This document shows, piece after piece, positions 9,130 through 20,165 of a stretch of 64,000 nt of DNA. How positions within the stretch are numbered: the stretch's first letter is position 1; every line of letters begins with the position of its first letter. The stretch spans positions 7,781,501 to 7,845,500 of the forward strand of contig NC_046676.1 of assembly GCF_003369915.1 (NCBI RefSeq). Reading direction: 5' to 3'. This DNA is from Drosophila miranda (Eukaryota > Arthropoda > Insecta > Diptera > Drosophilidae). The notes beneath the pieces are model-generated. The model was not told the DNA's origin, ran no database searches, and worked only from the letters and a program-made list of their open reading frames with translations. The position numbers were made by a program, and so were the translations under genes.

Positions 9130-11563
9130 ATGAGTGGTGCTCACAGAGAGGCGATTCAGAAGCAGATTCATCAGGATTGGGCGAATAGGGAATACATTGA
9201 AGTCATAACAGCCAGCATTAAACGTATTACGGACTTTTTAAACTCATTTGGTAAGAAAACATAGCCGAGTATATAGCACGTACATACATGTGAGGGAGTG
9301 TGTCACATCTGTCGATATGTAAATGCATAAATACACAGGGCCGGCTTTAGGTCTTATGATTTTGTTATTCTATGCGATACTCAAAATGAGTGGATGTGTG
9401 TAACGACTAGAAGAAAGCTTTTCCGACCCTATACAGTATATAGATATATTATTGCTCAGCGTCTGTTCGCCCGTCTTGTTTGAAGCCTAGATCTCACAGA
9501 CTATAAGAGCTAGACCCACAAATGACGGAAATCTGTGGCCTCGACAATTTTTAAGATGTGATAAAATCAAAAAATCATAGAATGACCATTGACGAATCTA
9601 TATCAGATCAGATGATTATTGTAACAAATAAATTTGCAGTGGCTACGCAAGGCCCTACACGTCCAAAACTAGGTATAGTATAAAAGAGAGATATTGGAGA
9701 TCTTATAAGGTCGGTTAATTGTTGAAACTGTTTATACAGATCCAATCAATTTATTTCCGATTCCCTTTCAGGTATGAGGGCGGTACGCAACTCACAATCC
9801 CAAACCCGACATTTGACATCAAAAAACCATTCCATCGATTGTGAGCAAGGACAGGAATCGTCTTAAAAGTTCCATAGATTTTCATGATGCTTAAATCAAT
9901 CAACTAGATAAATCTTTCCTTCACAGTAGCGAGAGCCGTATCAACCAGATAAATTAAGTAATCAGTTCAGCATTGATCTTCTGGTGTGAAGTTTGTAGAC
10001 TCATCTTGACTTTTGGATTCAAAAATGCACTTATTGGACATCAGGATCTTTTATATCGGAGTCTAAAATCTCCATCAGAGCTTAATAAACTTCTTTCGCT
10101 TGATATTTAATGGTTTTAACCGTGCCCAGTCTGCTTTTCCAACGATTTGTGCAAAATCCACACGGCCAAATGCGGCTCTCGGATTTAGGACCCTATTTTG
10201 GAATTCTTAGTTATTTGTTTTCGTGTTACAGCCTTATGCCTTGTCCAAGGAAATTATTGAAGTTGTTGTCTTCAAGAATTTTAAGTAGAAGATTCGTCTG
10301 TCCCTCCCCGTCGACGAAGAAGCAATTTTGAATCCTAGAAAATGCTCTTTGATGCTCACGTTGTTATCGTTGATCGCGTAATATCGCCCTTTTTATATAA
10401 TTTTCTATATTTCGGCTAAAACGTCGTTTGCCAGAAGATATATCAATTTCCCTTGAATCATTTTACCACAATAATGGTCGTTTAATGGTCGAACTTATCA
10501 ATTTCCCTTGAATCATTTTACCACAATAATGGTCGTTTAATGGTCAAACTTACCAAACAACTCCACTAGACCGAAGAAATTTCCCGTATTCTGCGTGAAA
10601 AGATTGTCTGATGAGTCACAAAATGATAGATTGTGCATAGCGAGAAACGTAGCTATCATAATAAGACTTTCTAGAAAGCGCTTCCAATTATGTGTTTTGT
10701 CATTCAGAAACTTTTGTTGTTGAGGATTTCTGGCCATCGAGGTGGATCAGGCGAAATTTTTATGTTACCAGAAACATTAACACTCACATCTGCAACTTTA
10801 GATTATCGGATATCAAATGGGAATCAATTTCGTCAGTTTTCCTATACAGTACAAAGTTTCATCGATTAAAAATTCGATTGATTCTTCATTGGCTGCGAAG
10901 ACGCTCACTTTTGATCCTGAATTAAAAATTTGTATTTCAAACTCTTTTTCGGCTTTTTTTCCTATTCGTCGCACCGGAAAGATTCTTCAAGCCACCAATG
11001 GGCCCAAATGCCGGCCCTGTTCATAAAAACAATTTATTTATTCATATTTGTGTGTACGATTTGTGATTATAGGCAGACGTAAAGAGTGTCATTGCCAGTA
11101 AGTGTACATATTTACACTTGTTATGAATTTTAAATGAACTCTACATATAACGTGCGAATTTGGCGTAGTTTGCACGTTGTCTGTCCGAAATCAGGTGCTG
11201 ATTTCGTATTATTATCCGGTAGCTGTTATGTGCTTACAAATGAATGATGCTCACGATAAACTCTTCCGGATGTTCAGAGTTTTTTTGACTCACGAGTCCA
11301 CACATCTAAAGCGTTCTCGAAATGATAATCTTTCTACATATATTGTAAGCTATGATTTATCCTTCTGCAATTTTATGTGATTCTGTAATTAATTGGTCTA
11401 AATTTGTCAGATTTCGTTAAACAAGACTCATATGTAACATTTTGTCTTTTCAGATATGTCCTGTCGGTCTCGATTGGCAGTACTCAACGAAAAACTAACG
11501 ATCCTAGAGCGGCGCATAGACTATTTGGAAGCCTGTGTAGCTCAAGGGGAAACATTAACGTAA
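9130..11563 (+). CDS. HSPC300: HSPC300/Brick1, smallest subunit of the WAVE (SCAR) complex
   Basis: Two exons, 9130-9250 and 11454-11563, encode 76 residues. The frame closes in phase 1 (an Asp codon is split by the intron). The protein reads [20 protein letters not shown] at its start and ends in the heptad-rich coiled coil of Brick1 ([20 protein letters not shown]), at the family's normal length of about 75. Brick1 is the coiled-coil core of the five-subunit WAVE regulatory complex that activates Arp2/3 actin nucleation in the cytoplasm. The 2,203-base intron is large for such a gene. Most of it is a dead hAT transposon (9336-11019). The first exon is too short to be noticed as an open frame by itself, so the gene is easy to miss. 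Confidence 0.95.
9412..9700. repeat. Interspersed-repeat-like module inside the hAT element
   Basis: The stretch beginning CGACCCTATACAGTATATAG, followed by TCTGTTCG, CCTAGATCTCA and GACTATAAGAGCTAGA, resembles a module I know from many obscura-group and other Drosophila intergenic sequences. I cannot name its family. It sits close to one end of the hAT fossil and may be a later insertion or part of that family's noncoding end. This is recognition from memory, not from a search. Confidence 0.3.
10441..10550. repeat. 55-base tandem duplication within the hAT fossil
   Basis: Two head-to-tail copies of a 55-base unit, 10441-10495 and 10496-10550, differ at a single base near their ends (GGTCGAACTT versus GGTCAAACTT). 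Their near identity, inside an otherwise badly decayed element, shows the duplication is much younger than the insertion. Confidence 0.9.
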
Positions 11564-12278
11564 ATTCAACCCAAGCTATGTTCTCACATTTATATTAAGC
11601 TTTGTACATTTATAAGACAATTAAAAATAATGATAAACCCCTAGCTATTGCATATATTTTCAGAATAATTTTTTTTTATGTATTACCAATTTCCATGACA
11701 TACAAAACAATTGTTATTGCGTTGGTCGTTCTTTGAAGGCTGTCCTTCCATGCTGATTCTTCCTTTCACGGTTGAGTGGACGGACAAGCGATCGGATTCG
11801 TTTCACTGCCCCTCCATCAAACTATATAATATATATATTATTCGGAATACGTCAGAGACTCGACACGCACGCAATGCAATGCCCGAATAGTCGTAGCTCT
11901 GTTGCCTTGGCTGTAGCCAAAGATGACGCAAATATACTCACCATATAATAATGTACAGACGGGGCGGGAAGTATCATTTGAATATTGTCATATCGATAAT
12001 TTGCTGTCTTTGGCTTTAATAGAACACATTCTAAGTGGATTATTATAGTCCATATAATACACCTACGTAATATCATTCGCTGATTTGGCAAAAGCTACTG
12101 CTCTTAGCCAACCTTCGAAACCTATCCGATGTGATAGACAAAGCATTATGTACAAAATGAATCTCTTTATTCAACGTACGATCGAAATATATAAAATTTT
12201 GATGAGCAGATAGATATATAATAACAGATAACAACAATTATAGATTTTTTGGCAATCGAATTATGTAGATCAATAGAA
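11564..12278. other. Convergent intergenic region, HSPC300 to PebIII
   Basis: About 700 bases between two convergent stop codons. AT-rich strings and a TATCGATA near 11992 were seen. No gene, repeat family or RNA was recognised. Short open frames on the minus strand lack any domain. Confidence 0.4.
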
Positions 12279-12659
12279 TTAGATCTTGATTCCGGCATTC
12301 GTTGCCTGTGCACGGTAACGCTTGATGTAAATATCCTCGGGATCGAACTTGGTTTGAAGCTGCTTCCACTCCTCCGGCTTGTTGTCGATAATGAACCGAA
12401 TGACTTTGTCAGTGTTGGACCTCTGCCTTTCACTGCACTTGCTGCACTCTGTTTTCAAGGCGTCCGGCAGGGACTTTTTCAGCTCCCGTCCCTCGGGTGT
12501 GCATTTGCCAGTCTCAATCAGACATTTGAAATAGTTTGTGAAGAGTCGATCCGATTTCAAAATTTCATCCACATCAAGGTTATCATATTTGGTGGTATAT
12601 TTTTCTTCGGCGGCAACCAGCACCACTCCGAGGAGCAACAGCGTGAGTAGCATTTTCAT
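12279..12659 (-). CDS. PebIII: PebIII / pherokine-3, ejaculatory-bulb chemosensory protein
   Basis: Intronless CDS of 126 residues. A signal peptide (about 1-17, cut near VAA-EEK) is followed by the mature CSP fold with cysteines at 46, 53, 72 and 75, exactly C-X6-C-X18-C-X2-C. The signature [20 protein letters not shown] and the [19 protein letters not shown] end match PebIII/Phk-3 from memory. It is secreted; in melanogaster it is abundant in the ejaculatory bulb and is induced by viral infection (established for the ortholog). A splice acceptor 13 bases upstream of the ATG (exon begins 12672) and a donor at 13086 predict a 5'UTR intron of about 414 bases, leading back to a TATA promoter at 13186-13154. 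Unlike the related gene at 6590, its coding part has no intron. Confidence 0.95.
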   Translation of the reverse strand: MKMLLTLLLLGVVLVAAEEKYTTKYDNLDVDEILKSDRLFTNYFKCLIETGKCTPEGRELKKSLPDALKTECSKCSERQRSNTDKVIRFIIDNKPEEWKQLQTKFDPEDIYIKRYRAQATNAGIKI

Positions 12660-13153
12660 TTTGAAAGGGAGCTGCGAAAAAAGTACAATGAAGTGTTAGT
12701 TGGAGTACTTTCGAAATTTTGTTAGCAGTCGTTGATTGGCACTTTTGGTCACACTCTACAGCTCAAATACTCAGTATATGCATATATGTTTTGGTAACAA
12801 ACCAGTTTAAAGTCTAACACAATCTTGGGGCTTTGATGGACAGAGTCAATGAAATCGCTTTCAATCTGATTATTGATACAAATGTATCTGAGTGGGACTG
12901 CATAAAGCACTACTTATGACTGCCTGATTCAGATGCCCTACTGAGGCTTGATCACTGCTAAACGCGATTCACATTAATTACTAGACTAGCAAAAACAGGT
13001 TCAGCCTCTGCCGAATCGGCTGATTCGGCTTTGAATAAATTAGATATGCAATCAGCAGCACTAAATGTAAATATTAGCTATCTTACAGTGGAGAGCGACA
13101 AGTTAACGACGAACGACAGGTAGATGCGTAGCAATGCAACAGCTTGAACTAAC
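12660..13153 (-). other. Predicted 5'UTR and 5'UTR intron of PebIII
   Basis: On the minus strand a strong donor (CT|GTAAGA) at 13086 and an acceptor (TTTTTTCGCAG) ending at 12673 bound a likely intron. The first noncoding exon would be about 13154-13087. A motif-1-like string (GGTCACACTC) on the plus strand near 12746 lies inside this intron and is not an exact match. The region codes for nothing on its own. Confidence 0.6.
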
Positions 13154-13186
13154 TGACAAACTGTGTCTATGAAGTTCGCTTTTATA
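13154..13186 (-). promoter_or_regulatory. PebIII: TATA + Inr core promoter of PebIII
   Basis: Reading the minus strand, TATAAAAG occupies 13186-13179. An initiator TCAGTT follows with its A at 13154, 32 bases from the first T of the TATA box, which is the canonical Drosophila spacing. This fits a focused promoter for a highly expressed secreted protein. It lies about 495 bases upstream of the ATG because of the 5'UTR intron. Confidence 0.75.
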
Positions 13187-14015
13187 CCTAGCTACGATTG
13201 AACTTCAGGTGTAATATATACGTACAGACATCGATTTGTAAGCGTGTAGTAAGGCTGTACATATGTACAGCCCAGAGAGCAGAGACCCAGAGACCAGAGA
13301 CTTAGGATTGTAGATACTTTAGACTTTGAAGCACAAATTGCTATTGCTAAAAAGTCAACCCGGTGATTAGTCAATCGTCGTTATAACTTTATATAATGTG
13401 TATGCGGATAGTTAAACATGCTTAATTTGATTTTAATATTAAGCAGGTGACATACGAAGCTATTCTACGAACTATCAAATCGTCGTGTTTGTGCTAAATG
13501 ACTTTAAAACGAATGAACCACTTCAGAATCAAAGTGCTTTGTGGATACTCAACGTATAACGTGTAAACGCAATAAAATTAATGACCTTTCCCAGTCTGTT
13601 ACACACGTTTAAGCAAGGAATATTTTTGTTGTGCTTCCCAACATAAATCCCTGCAAACAATTTCAGGAACCCATATGTTCTGCTCCTTCAAGCACTTGTA
13701 TGTCCTTGGATATTCCAGAACCGTGCTCGAATCGTAAGTATTCTCCGAATTTGACTCAATTCAACGAAAAATTGTATACATATATTTTTTAATTATGTTT
13801 TATTGTAGTTACAAATATTGAAATGTAAAAAGTAACAAACACTTATACAATTTGGAAATCTGTACAAGGAAAGTAGCTGTAGACGTTTTTCAAATGATTA
13901 GTTTTGTCCTGTTATGATCTCTAGGTGTATCATAAACTTTAGACCTAAATTTTGTGTGTTTCAAAGTAAAATGTCAGGAGGCAGTTGCAGTTCGTAATCA
14001 TATTTTTGGAACAAA
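13187..14015. other. Intergenic, PebIII promoter side to the Adk2 3' end
   Basis: About 830 bases. It holds a short AGAG/ACCAGAGA purine repeat near 13274-13305 and AT-rich sequence near 13780-13870. Enhancer sequence for PebIII could lie here, but nothing specific was recognised. Confidence 0.35.
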
Positions 14016-15144
<1,129 letters not shown>

Positions 15145-15206
15145 CCTTTGATTTATTTACAAAACACTATTTACTTAAATCTTAACTCAAAAACTCGTAT
15201 ACTCGG

Positions 15207-15280
15207 CAGTGTGACAGACCCTCAGAATTATACCGAAATATACCGCCTCATCTTCAAAATATACCGAAAATATACTGACG
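15207..15280 (-). promoter_or_regulatory. Adk2 promoter: motif 6 cluster plus a motif-1-like site
   Basis: On the minus strand there are at least three copies of the motif 6 core GGTATATTT/AGTATATTT between 15280 and 15230. A motif-1-like CTGTCACACTG (one mismatch to YGGTCACACTR) lies at 15217-15207, about 63 bases upstream of the ATG. Motif 1 and motif 6 commonly occur together in Drosophila housekeeping promoters. Assignment to Adk2 is by position. Confidence 0.6.
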
Positions 15281-17666
15281 AATTCAAGTTCTATTTACAT
15301 ATTCCTCGTTTTTTATCTTCCGTGGAATATAACTAATTAAATATAACCCTCAGCGCTTCCCACATAATTTTATCCAATTAATGCATCAATTTTCTACACA
15401 ATTGGTTAGTTTTTAGTCCTTGCTTTTATTGTATTTTGACTAAAACAAGGTTTAAACAAAATAGTTCAACAAAAAAAAAAATCGCAATGTTGCTGGTATT
15501 TGAAGACATGATGCGCGTATAGGCCTTTGTGCACCCTATTTCGTTAATTTTATATGCAGATCAAACGCAATTTATTAATACCTTTTCTCAAATTGATATG
15601 TTTTTGACCTGTTCATGTGTATTATTAGTATCTTGTATATATTTATCTCGATCCTGATACCTACTGAGCCTTGGAAGACAAACATTTTCTCAATTCTATA
15701 ACATCCATTTCCCCCAGGGTATGTGTGCATGGAATGGGACTCATTGTTCTGAACCGGTTATGACGACTAATTCTTGGTTAATCTTTCTTCCGTCGAATAT
15801 TCCCAGCTATATAGATCTCTTATTTTTGCCCAGATAATTTTATATGATTGCTGAAACAATTTTGATAAGATTAACAATTTGTAAATACTTGCATGTTTTT
15901 TGTGTTGACAAAAACACGATTTCAACAAAAATGTTCAATAGTCGCAGGTTGTGACGTCAATGTTGCTGGTATTTGCAGACTCATTTATTGTCAACCAGGG
16001 TATGGGCGTTTGTATACCCTATTTCGTGAATATTATATAAAGATACTGTTTTCCAAGCTGCTTTCAAATGTAATTAATAAAGGCCTCGTTTTAGATTGCA
16101 TTTTTTTGGTCTATTCATGCATTTGATAAGTTATTTGTATATAAAACCTGATCCCTGTAGCGATTCTTTGTCTCTGTAAGAAGACCACTAATTGCAAAAT
16201 ATCGTTTAAAATAGATACATTAATTAATTAATTAGAGCATGGGATGAAACACATTTCCGCAATTCTATATCATCCATTTCCCCAGGGTATGTGTGCATGG
16301 AATTAGCAACATGTTTGTGTATGGAATGGGACTCATTTGTTGTGAACCGGTTATTGCAAAATCGAATATTTCAAGCTATATAGATGCCCACTTAGCTTTA
16401 TCCCATAGATAAATGCATTTTCTACAGGATTGCGTCTTTTAATTACCTTTGTGTATTTTATTTTGACCAAAAAACGGTTTTTAAGTAAATGTTGCCGCAA
16501 CTTTTGTGTATGGAATGCGCGACATTTGTGTATGGAATGAGACTCATTGCTGTCAAAAGGTAAAAGAGGTGCGCGCCAAATATAAATTATTTGAATGTGA
16601 ATGTCAAGGATTTAAATGTTGTCAACCAGGCCATTACCGATTCAAAAAATACGACGAATTCCTCAATTTTGATCTTTCGTCGAATATTCCCAGCTATATA
16701 GAACATTTTGCCATGCCCATATAATTTTATCCTATTAGTGGCCTATTTTAAATACTTCATTTTATTGGTAAATTGATTGTAAATTCTTCTTGTAGGTCAA
16801 TGACATCTTTGCTGCAGCAATATGTTTTGCAATGCATTTTTATGTTTTTAAGAACATTTTTGACGGTTTTTTATTGGTTAAAAGATACGGAAGTTTATAT
16901 TACCGCAGGTCTGCATTACACATTTATGAAAAAAGTCACACGAACCACCCTATTATACTCATTTTTAACTAAAAACTGAACTAAAATAAATTATCGAATA
17001 TTTTCTCAAATTAATGTTTCTATCAGGTAGACTCACGCGCATGTTACAAGCCCAGTCTTTCGATAACCAAATCGGACAGCGCCTGCTGTTTGAACGAAAA
17101 CGAATGGTGTTGTTGCCCTGACCAATTCTTTCCGACCCAAATTTGAGGTTGGGCCACACAAAATTATTTATAGAAAAGTCACAAGCTAAATTGCCCTGCT
17201 AATGTTGTCAAATTTGTGTTAAAGCCGTTTAAAGAAAATTGGACTTTTGTGAAATTGAAGGAGCCTGGCTGCATGTGTGAGCAAACAACTGCACTTTTTT
17301 TCCAATATATGAGAAGAGCTTTGACAGCTGCAAAGAATTTCATAACCTTTTTGTCCCTTGTAACCTTTGAAAATGGAACAGATATTTTTGACGATCCACT
17401 TATTTTTAAAAGTATGATATTATATTGCTAAAAACAACAACGTAAAAATTTAAAAAATCAAGTCCTTTCTATTTTTTTAATTAATGAAACTAAAAAATTG
17501 ACTTTGATTTATAAGTGTCAATTGATCGCATTGCACATATTGTATGGACCAACTGTTAACAGCGAAACAAAATCTAAAAAAAATCGCGGTGCGCGATCAT
17601 CATTGAGAGATTTTAAAGTAATTCAACACCTTTTTCTATTACTATAACAATTTGTTAACTATTTAT
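15281..17666. other. Gene-free AT-rich region between Adk2 and Xxylt
   Basis: About 2.4 kb without a supportable gene. The left two thirds is a decayed local tandem repeat (listed separately). At about 17000-17160 a less AT-rich patch has a minus-strand open frame (MWPNLKFGSERIGQGNN...) that I do not recognise and that may be a fragment of a transposable element. The rest, 17170-17660, is plain AT-rich sequence. Confidence 0.5.
15350..16760. repeat. Decayed local tandem repeat, about three irregular copies
   Basis: The same string set recurs in order. A 17-base AATGTTGCTGGTATTTG occurs at 15486-15502 and 15959-15975 (473 bases apart). The pair CACCCTATTTCG / TACCCTATTTCG follows each. GGGTATGTGTGCATGGAAT occurs near 15717 and 16285. 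A 23-base identical string occurs at 15792-15814 and 16679-16701, with a mutated copy near 16363. Related GTGTATGGAATG...ACTCATT segments recur at 16320-16345 and 16505-16550. Copy lengths differ (about 320-570 bases) because of indels. No family was recognised. Confidence 0.7.
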
Positions 17667-19046
17667 TTATTCTGGAATACGTGTATTACAATTGCCATGA
17701 TACATTTTTATATTGCCCTCGCAGCGAAAGTATGCATCAAATATGTCGCTGTAGCCATGATCTTTCCACCAAGTGCAAAGCTGCCTATTCCATACGCAAT
17801 CTAATCTATATATCAAGTTAGGGTACTCGTATCCCAGTAATGTGAAAAAGTCTTGGTCTCCCAAATGACCCTTAAATGAATACTTGGCGACGAGCGTCTG
17901 CACTTCCGAGTTTGTAAGCTTTTCCAGGTATGATTTCGAGTTTCTTATGCGATTAAAAAGCAACAGTACGACTCCAGAGTTGAGACCTGGATAGCCATGG
18001 CGCTCATGGTTGTGATTATGTTGATTTCCCATTTCGTGGTTCATTGGATAATATGGGTTTCCAAAGCTTGTCTTTGGATACCGTACGCGATAGCGGTACA
18101 GGATATGACGATATACAGGAGTTAGCTCTGGCGCCAATCCATAAAGTTGATGCGGCAGAAAGTGATCAAATTCATTGAACAGTAGTCGAACATCGGAACG
18201 GAAGACTATATCACAATCAAGCAGAATAGCTCTATTTAAGCTTGCATCGGCGATCCTATGCAATCCAAGGGACAAAAAAAACAGTGAATCGCTATAATAT
18301 GAGTTGGGTGCTGAGCTAAAGTATGGGGATAACTTAGCAGCTATATCCTCTATTATATTAGAGCAGACTTTGACGTCATACATCGTATATATCACCGTTC
18401 TCCGAAATCTTCGAATTTGCCTTTGAAGAATCTCCATCACGCTTGGTGACGACTCCTTGTCGGTGATGACATGTAGATGAAGTTGGGCACTAGTGTGTTT
18501 AAGCAGACTATGTGCAAATAGATCGAATTTTAAGTTTAGATGGTAGTTTTCTCTGGTATAAATTATAAATATATTATAGTCCGAAGAAAAGTCATTTAAC
18601 TGTCCGCCCAATTCCAGTTGCGTGGACGAATAGTTCAGCAAATAGTGGGTAGGCTTCAGGATGGGCTGAACGGCTGTCGTTGTTTGTTGAACTTCGGAAT
18701 TTCTTGTCTCCTGTTTTTCAATATGCGATAATTTATTAAGCCGGCTCGAAAGAAATGCTGATAATATATTTCCTCGAACTAATAGATGTGTATTGGCGTA
18801 AATAATAAGAACACACATACAAATTAGTATTAATAACAAAACTAGTTTCTTTTGCCATCTGCAGCGAAGTACGTTCCAGGTCAAACTCTTTGGTTTGGGA
18901 CGAACGGAATTTCGACGATTGATGATTAATGTCACATTTTCCTGTTCCTCCAATAACTGCGACTTGCACTTCATACCATACATGTTAACGTCTGTAGGAA
19001 ACGTTTTATGCTTTTGACTGATTGTTTTAAAGCTGTATTTTGCCAT
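17667..19046 (-). CDS. Xxylt: Xyloside alpha-1,3-xylosyltransferase (GT8 family)
   Basis: Single exon, 459 residues. It is a type II Golgi/ER membrane topology protein: basic N-terminal tail, one membrane segment (about 67-84), a stem, then a GT8-fold lumenal domain. The metal-binding DXD motif appears as LLDCDIVF with DCD at 277-279. PGLNSGVVLL (353-362), HLGDQDFFTLLGYE (394-407) and the C-terminal HGNCNTRIPE (450-459) are the conserved acceptor/donor-site blocks of XXYLT1. The enzyme adds the second xylose to Xyl-Glc O-glycans on EGF repeats, for example of Notch (family knowledge). It is a little longer than human XXYLT1 because of a His/Asn-rich insert near 340-350. The first ATG of the frame is taken. 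Confidence 0.9.
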   Translation of the reverse strand: MAKYSFKTISQKHKTFPTDVNMYGMKCKSQLLEEQENVTLIINRRNSVRPKPKSLTWNVLRCRWQKKLVLLLILICMCVLIIYANTHLLVRGNILSAFLSSRLNKLSHIEKQETRNSEVQQTTTAVQPILKPTHYLLNYSSTQLELGGQLNDFSSDYNIFIIYTRENYHLNLKFDLFAHSLLKHTSAQLHLHVITDKESSPSVMEILQRQIRRFRRTVIYTMYDVKVCSNIIEDIAAKLSPYFSSAPNSYYSDSLFFLSLGLHRIADASLNRAILLDCDIVFRSDVRLLFNEFDHFLPHQLYGLAPELTPVYRHILYRYRVRYPKTSFGNPYYPMNHEMGNQHNHNHERHGYPGLNSGVVLLLFNRIRNSKSYLEKLTNSEVQTLVAKYSFKGHLGDQDFFTLLGYEYPNLIYRLDCVWNRQLCTWWKDHGYSDIFDAYFRCEGNIKMYHGNCNTRIPE

Positions 19047-19533
19047 TTTGAAATGAGTTTAAGCTGCACCTATCATAACAATACAATACACGAACAAATA
19101 AGTATCTTTTGTTAGAATACACTAAATGGGAACTTCGAGCATATAAGTAATAGCGCACAAAACATTTTAACTAACTAAACTAGACTAACTTTGAATTTAA
19201 CTACAAAAGATATAATAAAAGCACCAATGTCCAGTGTAAAAATCAATGCAAGTAAGTTGGACATCGATGTTTTTAGACAGCTTACATCGATGTTTTTTCT
19301 TAAATTACATCGGTTTTTAAAATATCTATATATTGCCCTAAATTTATTATGTGGATCCACACTTTCTGGAGGGTAGATTTTTCTCATTATCAATGTAATT
19401 TTGGACCAGGAAAAATGTTGTCAGACAATATTTGAAACTCTGAAATTTACCAGCGATGTATCGATATTCGGTTGAAAAATTCGCATTGTTTGTGTGCTGA
19501 GAGTCCTAGTCCTGTCCTTGTCTATTTCAAACA
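19047..19533. other. Intergenic, upstream of Xxylt
   Basis: About 490 AT-rich bases, with two CATCGATGTTTTT strings near 19262-19290 and a perfect DRE (TATCGATA) at 19459-19466. The DRE may serve Xxylt or the small ORF to the right. No other signal was seen. Confidence 0.4.
19459..19466. promoter_or_regulatory. DRE (DREF site)
   Basis: TATCGATA, the palindromic DRE core bound by DREF/BEAF-32-type factors at Drosophila housekeeping promoters and domain borders. It sits between the start of Xxylt (19046) and the end of the small ORF at 19534. Which gene it serves is not clear. Confidence 0.45.
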
Positions 19534-19731
19534 TCAATTTTCAGCCTCCAACGGAAAGACTCTCTTCATGTTTAGCGCCAAATATCTGCTGTCTTCTGAT
19601 GTCATTTTATTGATGAAATATTCGGCTACAAGAGAAGAAAGCCTCCGTTTCTCCGAGGACGCGTCGGATAAATGGCCGGATAATTCTCCACTGAAGTAGT
19701 GGAAATTAGGATGTAGATGATCCCGCTCCAT
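19534..19731 (-). CDS. Possible small protein of 65 residues, unrecognised
   Basis: An open frame of 65 codons with a good Drosophila start context (AAAAATGG). The protein (MERDHLHPNFHYFSGELSGH...) has a balanced, protein-like composition: about one third charged residues, a helical segment (SSEKRRLSSLVAEYFINKM) and an acidic-ended C-terminus. It lacks the Ile/Leu/Tyr-rich look of the random AT-rich frames around it. It has no signal peptide, membrane segment or known motif, and I do not recognise it. It lies alone between Xxylt and the EFCAB14-like gene. It could instead be a chance frame or an exon of a longer gene. Confidence 0.35.
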   Translation of the reverse strand: MERDHLHPNFHYFSGELSGHLSDASSEKRRLSSLVAEYFINKMTSEDSRYLALNMKRVFPLEAEN

Positions 19732-20165
19732 TTTTCCATGAGCTGTATTTCAAATTTACAACAACAACGAGGCGACGGCCAAAACATAACATAACGGATC
19801 TTTCGCTGCAGAGAACCATCCTTGGCAAAATCGATTCAATAGTATCGAAAGAATATTTTTATAAAATAAATAAATAATATATAAAGATTTATAATTATAA
19901 TATAATATACTCTTAATTGTTAATAATGTTAATGTTAATATTTCTCGAACAGTCGATAGTGTCGGGTCGTGTCGATACCTTGACCAGGGCTGCAAAATTT
20001 CAAACAAGCCGCACAGCACCGTGAAGTTTTTTTTAAGCAAAGATCAAGGGAAAGGTGTACCTGCAAGTGTAATTATTATTATTTGTATTGTTTTCGGCGG
20101 CTTAACTAATTTTTATATGCAGTTTAAATAAAGGGGGTTTAAGTGGGCTAAGTTTGTGCTTCTAT
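19732..20165. other. Intergenic, upstream of the EFCAB14-like gene
   Basis: About 430 bases, very AT-rich around 19850-19940. It contains half-DRE strings (CGATAG, TCGATA) at 19953-19978. No gene was seen. Confidence 0.35.

Larger units (their letters stand above)
9336..11019 (-). mobile_element. Decayed hAT-superfamily DNA transposon (DUF4371/ZMYM-like transposase)
   Basis: A 1,684-base element in the HSPC300 intron. Its ends are inverted repeats: CAGGGCCGGC at 9336-9345 and its exact reverse complement at 11010-11019, a form usual for hAT elements. The flanking octamers TAAATACA and TTCATAAA agree at only 5 of 8 positions, so the target duplication has decayed or was never perfect. Minus-strand pieces read as the TTF/DUF4371-type hAT transposase, in the right order. 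Near 10975-10930 is [17 protein letters not shown]. Near 10690-10540 is WKRFLESL followed by [14 protein letters not shown]. Near 10380-10330 is IKEHFLGFK. Near 10315-10255 is [16 protein letters not shown] then GQG. Near 10090-10040 is [15 protein letters not shown]. Several stops and frameshifts separate the pieces and the C-terminal catalytic part is largely absent, so it is an old, internally deleted copy. Confidence 0.85.

Noticed and set aside
12742-12755. Motif-1-like GGTCACACTC in the PebIII 5'UTR intron
   Set aside because: The last base departs from the consensus and it lies downstream of the much better TATA/Inr promoter, in the opposite orientation.
15893-16724. Two plus-strand open frames with Cys-rich translations
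   Set aside because: Both lie in the decayed tandem repeat, overlap repeat blocks and have no counterpart in the other copies.
16965-17159. Minus-strand frame beginning MWPNLKFGSERIG
   Set aside because: Looks less random than its surroundings but matches nothing I know; too short to call a gene or a transposon.
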